DNA of 9,616 nucleotides from Xanthobacteraceae bacterium (GTDB taxonomy: Bacteria; Pseudomonadota; Alphaproteobacteria; Rhizobiales; Xanthobacteraceae): NCBI GenBank assembly GCA_030043175.1, contig JASHYD010001150.1:1-9616 (forward strand), in the 5' to 3' direction. The number at the start of each line of letters is the position of its first letter. Position 1 is the first letter of the stretch. Both the position numbers and the translations under genes were made by a program. This document shows, piece by piece, positions 6,964 to 9,616 of the stretch. The notes below the pieces were generated by a model, which did not search any database, was not told the origin of the DNA, and saw only the letters and a program-made list of their open reading frames with translations.

Positions 6964-6971
6964 CCTTGTCG

Positions 6972-7505
6972 CAACCAGCGAGAATGTGAATGTTTTTGAC
7001 CTTGCCGTTTTCGCGGCTCGGTCGTCCTTGACTTGACTCGGATCGAGAACGGCCAAAAGCGAAAGAATCGCAGGCTCGCGGGGAGGTCGCGCCGTGCGAA
7101 AAGGCGCGCAAGGGGGGCGTATCAATCAGCCCGCCTCTTTCCGCACCTGCCGGTTCCTCATTTGGCCTTCATTCACCACAAAGGCGGCGGAACACACGAT
7201 CCGCGAGGCGGGCGGCCCCATCGGATGTACGCATAATTATCACGGAATATACGCAATGGAGACCGCTTAGCCGGCAGACCGCTGCCGCGATGCACGCGCT
7301 CGCACCCACTTACCGTGCCGCGCTGGGCAAAGCACCGCGCGTTGGCGCCAGGAGGCGGGCGGGACCCGTTCTGCGACCTGTGAGCGCATGCGGGTCGGCT
7401 GCGCCAGCATGCGCGGCCAGTCGCGCCGCTCCACCCGAATGCAGCGTGCAGCCACCCTCGATCGCCGATCATGGCGTTGCGACGCGTGCGCTGCGGCTGC
7501 CCGAC
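6972..7505. other. Gene-poor interval between recO and parC
   Basis: No convincing gene: the open frames here have no family match that I recognise and no good ribosome binding site. Visible features are an AT-rich island at about 7226-7256 with a TACGCA direct repeat (7228-7233 and 7250-7255), and an inverted repeat at 7384-7414. No tRNA arm motif was found. The interval is unusually long for the middle of an otherwise compact block. Confidence 0.5.
7384..7414. repeat. Inverted repeat downstream of recO
   Basis: GCGCATGC (7384-7391) and GCATGCGC (7407-7414) are perfect complements around a 15-base spacer, about 90 bases after the recO stop. No T-tract follows on either strand, so any terminator role is tentative. 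Confidence 0.4.
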
Positions 7506-8237
7506 CTACCCTGCCCCAACTGCCGAGGCGATGAAGTGATGGCGCTGGTCGGGCAGCATCTCGCCACGCGGCTCGTAGACATGGCGCCTGAGAAAGAACC
7601 CCGTCAGCGCAAATGCGTCCTTAAGCTCAGCAGCCGAGGGGGTGCGTGCGTCCTGGCCTTCGGTGCAAAGAAACGCCGGCAGTGCAAGGAGCTTGGCACG
7701 CCACGGCTCGCCGGCTTCCCGCGACACCGCCCGGCCGCTCTTTGGCGACACAAAGACAAGTTCGGCCGTCTTGCCCGTGGCGGCGCAGCAATCGAGGTCG
7801 AGGCCAAAACCGAGCTCCGCCAGCAGGTCAAGTTCGAACCGAGCCACCAACGCGGCGGCAAGCGAGGGATCGCCGAGATGCCCAGTCGTGTACTCGAGGA
7901 GATCGAACACGAGCGGGTGCGGATCGCGCTCCGGCAGCACCCGGCACAGAGCCGCGAGATGATGGAGGCCATAAAGAGCGTGCGCCATCGACAAGTACGA
8001 GGCTGCGCGCAGATCGAGGCCCTCGACGACATAATAGCCGAGGTGTTCGTCAAGCCGCGCCCGCCACGTGGCGCTCACCAGATTGCCGACCTGCAACACT
8101 GGTTTGTGGCGCGTCCCGGAGCCGCCACGCACGAGGCCGAGATGACGACCATGTTCTCGCGTCATCAACTCGACGACGGCGCTCGTCTCGCCGCGACGGC
8201 GGGCGCCGAGCACGACACCGATATCGGCCCATTGCAC
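7506..8237 (-). CDS. recO: DNA repair protein RecO
   Basis: RecO anneals single strands and, with RecR, loads RecA onto SSB-coated DNA in the RecF recombination pathway. The 243-residue protein matches alphaproteobacterial RecO. It has an N-terminal OB-fold region (about 1-80) with [15 protein letters not shown] and the [10 protein letters not shown] block. A helical domain follows with [13 protein letters not shown] sequence (101-108) and [17 protein letters not shown] (132-148), then [17 protein letters not shown] and [15 protein letters not shown] near the end. The start is GTG at 8237, preceded by GGTGAGGA at good spacing. The ATG five bases inside is out of frame, and the next in-frame ATG would remove the first strands of the OB fold. 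It lies 148 bases after era with nothing notable between, so co-transcription with rnc and era is likely. Confidence 0.95.
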   Translation of the reverse strand: MQWADIGVVLGARRRGETSAVVELMTREHGRHLGLVRGGSGTRHKPVLQVGNLVSATWRARLDEHLGYYVVEGLDLRAASYLSMAHALYGLHHLAALCRVLPERDPHPLVFDLLEYTTGHLGDPSLAAALVARFELDLLAELGFGLDLDCCAATGKTAELVFVSPKSGRAVSREAGEPWRAKLLALPAFLCTEGQDARTPSAAELKDAFALTGFFLRRHVYEPRGEMLPDQRHHFIASAVGAG

Positions 8238-8385
8238 GCTTTCATCCTCACCATCGTTCGCAACGCGACCTCGCCCGGATCAAGCCAAACGGATCCGGCG
8301 CGAGCTTGCTGGCCCCCGATGGCAAGCGCAGGCCGGACCCGGTGGCGCAACCATCCCACGCAACATAGGCAAGCCCGCCCTCCCA

Positions 8386-9342
8386 TCAATCCCGCGGAAA
8401 CTCCAAACCCATCTCGCGGTAGCGCGCAGGATCGTCGGCCCAACCTTCGCGTACCTTCACGAACACAAACAGATGCACCGGCTTCTCAATCAGCCTCGCA
8501 ATCTCCCTGCGCGCCTCGGCCCCGATCGCCTTGATGGCTTGGCCGCCCTTGCCGAGCACGATTTTTCGCTGGCTTTCGCGCTCGACGAAGATGGTCTGCT
8601 CGATACGCACCGAACCGTCGCGCAGCTCCTCCCACGCGTCGGTCTCGACAGTGGAGCGGTATGGTAGCTCCTGGTGAAGCCGCAGGTAGATTTTCTCCCG
8701 CGTTATTTCCGCCGCCAGCGCGCGCATCGGGGCATCGGAAATCTGGTCCTCGGGATAGTGCCAGGGACCGGGCGGCGCATGGGCGGCAAGCCAGCGTTTG
8801 ACCTCTTCGACACCGTCGCCGCTCTGCGCCGACACCATGAATGTCGCGGCGAATGCGAAGCGTTCGCTTGCCTGGCGGGCGAGGCCCAGGAGGCTTGGTT
8901 TCGGTACGAGGTCGATCTTATTGATCACAAGGATTTTGGTTGCCGCGACATCGGCAAGCTTTGCGCCGATCGCCGTGGTTTCGTCATCGAGCCCGCGCTT
9001 GGCATCGACGATTAGCGCGACACTGTCAGCGTCGTGAGCGCCGCTCCAGGCGACCGCCACCATGGCACGGTCGAGCCGGCGGCGCGGCGCAAAAATGCCG
9101 GGCGTGTCGACGAAAATCAGCTGAGCGCTGCCTTCGATCGCGATACCGCGGATGATCGACCGGGTCGTCTGTACCTTGGGCGTGACGATCGTGACCTTGG
9201 AGCCGACCATCGCGTTGACGAGAGTCGATTTGCCCACATTGGGAGCCCCGATGATGGCGACGAAGCCGCAACGCTCCCCCTTACTCCCTGACCCGCTGGG
9301 GAGGGTGGGGTGGGGGGCCGCCTCGTTGGAGGTGGCGTCCAT
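8386..9342 (-). CDS. era: Ribosome-assembly GTPase Era
   Basis: Era binds GTP and the 3' end of 16S rRNA during 30S subunit maturation. The 318-residue product has the Ras-like GTPase motifs GAPNVGKS (G1, 32-39), a TTR switch region (59-61), DTPG (G3, 79-82), NKID (G4, 141-144) and SAQ (G5, 171-173). A C-terminal KH domain follows with GKGGQAIKAIG (264-274) and ends in FVKVREGWADD, as in the family. The ATG at 9342 directly follows the rnc stop codon (TAAATG), which predicts translational coupling. The N-terminus is longer than I recall for close homologues: residues about 9-24 (PHPTLPSGSGSKGER) precede the conserved CGFVAIIGAPN and are encoded by a GC-rich palindromic sequence. A start downstream of that segment is possible, but no in-frame ATG exists before the G1 motif. 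Confidence 0.96.
   Translation of the reverse strand: MDATSNEAAPHPTLPSGSGSKGERCGFVAIIGAPNVGKSTLVNAMVGSKVTIVTPKVQTTRSIIRGIAIEGSAQLIFVDTPGIFAPRRRLDRAMVAVAWSGAHDADSVALIVDAKRGLDDETTAIGAKLADVAATKILVINKIDLVPKPSLLGLARQASERFAFAATFMVSAQSGDGVEEVKRWLAAHAPPGPWHYPEDQISDAPMRALAAEITREKIYLRLHQELPYRSTVETDAWEELRDGSVRIEQTIFVERESQRKIVLGKGGQAIKAIGAEARREIARLIEKPVHLFVFVKVREGWADDPARYREMGLEFPRD
9271..9316 (-). repeat. GC-rich palindromic segment inside the era 5' coding region
   Basis: Arms CTCCCC (9274-9279) and GGGGAG (9298-9303) flank a C-rich spacer, followed by a G-run (9304-9316) on the plus strand. It resembles the CCCTCACCC...GGGGAGAGGG type of short intergenic palindrome scattered through many GC-rich bacterial genomes. 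Here it is in frame and translated as part of Era. That it is a member of a dispersed family is an inference. Confidence 0.5.
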
Positions 9343-9616
9343 TTAGCCGGCTGCTTCCGCTCGAAGGCTTTCCTGCACGCCGTCCTGAACCCCCTCGCGC
9401 GTGAGCATCGCGGCGGCAGCGGCCTGCTCGGCGGCGCGTTTCGAGCGTCCCACGCCCTCGGCCGGCAGGAATTCTGCGAGGTCTACGGCGACCAGGAATT
9501 CCGGATCGTGGTGCGGTCCAGTGCGGGCGATCTCCCGATACGAAGGCGTCGGCAATCCCCGCGCCTGCGCCCATTCCTGCAGCACCGTCTTGGGATCGCG
9601 CAACGGGCGCGCCGGC
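9343..9616 (-). CDS. rnc: Ribonuclease III, C-terminal part
   Basis: RNase III cleaves double-stranded RNA, including the 16S/23S rRNA precursor stems. Only the last 90 or so residues are present; the frame runs off the right edge of the window. They form the double-stranded-RNA-binding domain: DPKTVLQEWAQARGLPTPSY opens it, a middle beta section containing HHDPEFLVAVDL follows, and GVGRSKRAAEQAAAAAML closes it with the Lys/Arg residues that contact the RNA backbone. A short non-conserved tail (TREGVQDGVQESLRAEAAG) ends at a TAA immediately before the era ATG. The catalytic RNase III signature lies outside the window. The order rnc-era-recO is the classic alphaproteobacterial one, usually with lepB upstream. 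Confidence 0.93.
   Translation of the reverse strand, partial: PARPLRDPKTVLQEWAQARGLPTPSYREIARTGPHHDPEFLVAVDLAEFLPAEGVGRSKRAAEQAAAAAMLTREGVQDGVQESLRAEAAG

Noticed and set aside
6908..7111. Upstream extension of parC to 7111
   Set aside because: The extra 68 residues have no resemblance to ParC and run through the candidate promoter and the 14-bp direct repeats; family similarity starts after the ATG at 6907.
7173..7472. 99-codon minus-strand frame between recO and parC
   Set aside because: No ribosome binding site, Arg/Cys/Trp-rich translation with no recognisable motif, and it runs through the inverted repeat at 7384-7414.
7290..8534. 414-codon plus-strand open frame opposite recO
   Set aside because: Antisense to recO and the era 3' end, Arg/Pro/Ala-rich, no domain; a shadow of GC-rich coding DNA.
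1..9616. tRNA genes, CRISPR arrays or intact insertion sequences
   Set aside because: No T-arm-like motif in a cloverleaf context, no regularly spaced short repeats, and no transposase-like protein were seen on either strand.

Overview
The window looks like an alphaproteobacterial chromosome, most likely Rhizobiales and Bradyrhizobium-like. The main reason is the minus-strand block rnc-era-recO-parC on the right half, whose order and protein sequences match that group. A small winged-helix-like protein of a rhizobial type next to parC agrees with this. The genus is inferred from remembered family sequence, not from a search.

Left part (1-1284): the 3' portion of a tetratricopeptide (TPR) protein gene runs on the plus strand and meets, tail to tail, a multicopper oxidase gene on the minus strand. 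Between them lies a scar. A second, broken copy of the TPR 3' end, a second copy of the hairpin that separates the two genes, and a short remnant of a second multicopper oxidase 3' end are all present. The simplest reading is that a TPR/oxidase pair was once duplicated in tandem and then collapsed by deletion. One intact hairpin with a T-tract remains as the oxidase terminator.

Middle part (1285-4666): a complete exported laccase-like multicopper oxidase (minus). Next comes an approximately 280-bp tandem duplication covering the 5' region and first codons of a small predicted secreted protein gene (plus); the proximal copy is decayed. Then come the intact small gene, hairpins, and a small winged-helix-like gene (plus) that converges on parC. 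Inside the duplication, a minus-strand frame keeps 14 of 14 residues while all seven nucleotide changes are synonymous. This is the least explained signal in the window.

Right part (4667-9616): parC (topoisomerase IV subunit A), recO, era and the 3' end of rnc, all minus. rnc and era abut directly and probably share a transcript with recO, linking RNA processing and ribosome maturation with recombinational repair. parC is separated from recO by about 600 bp. It has its own candidate promoter overlapped by a 14-bp direct repeat with a 21-bp period, an arrangement that suggests an operator. The era N-terminus carries an extra segment encoded by a GC-rich palindromic sequence.

No tRNA, rRNA, CRISPR array or intact insertion sequence was seen.
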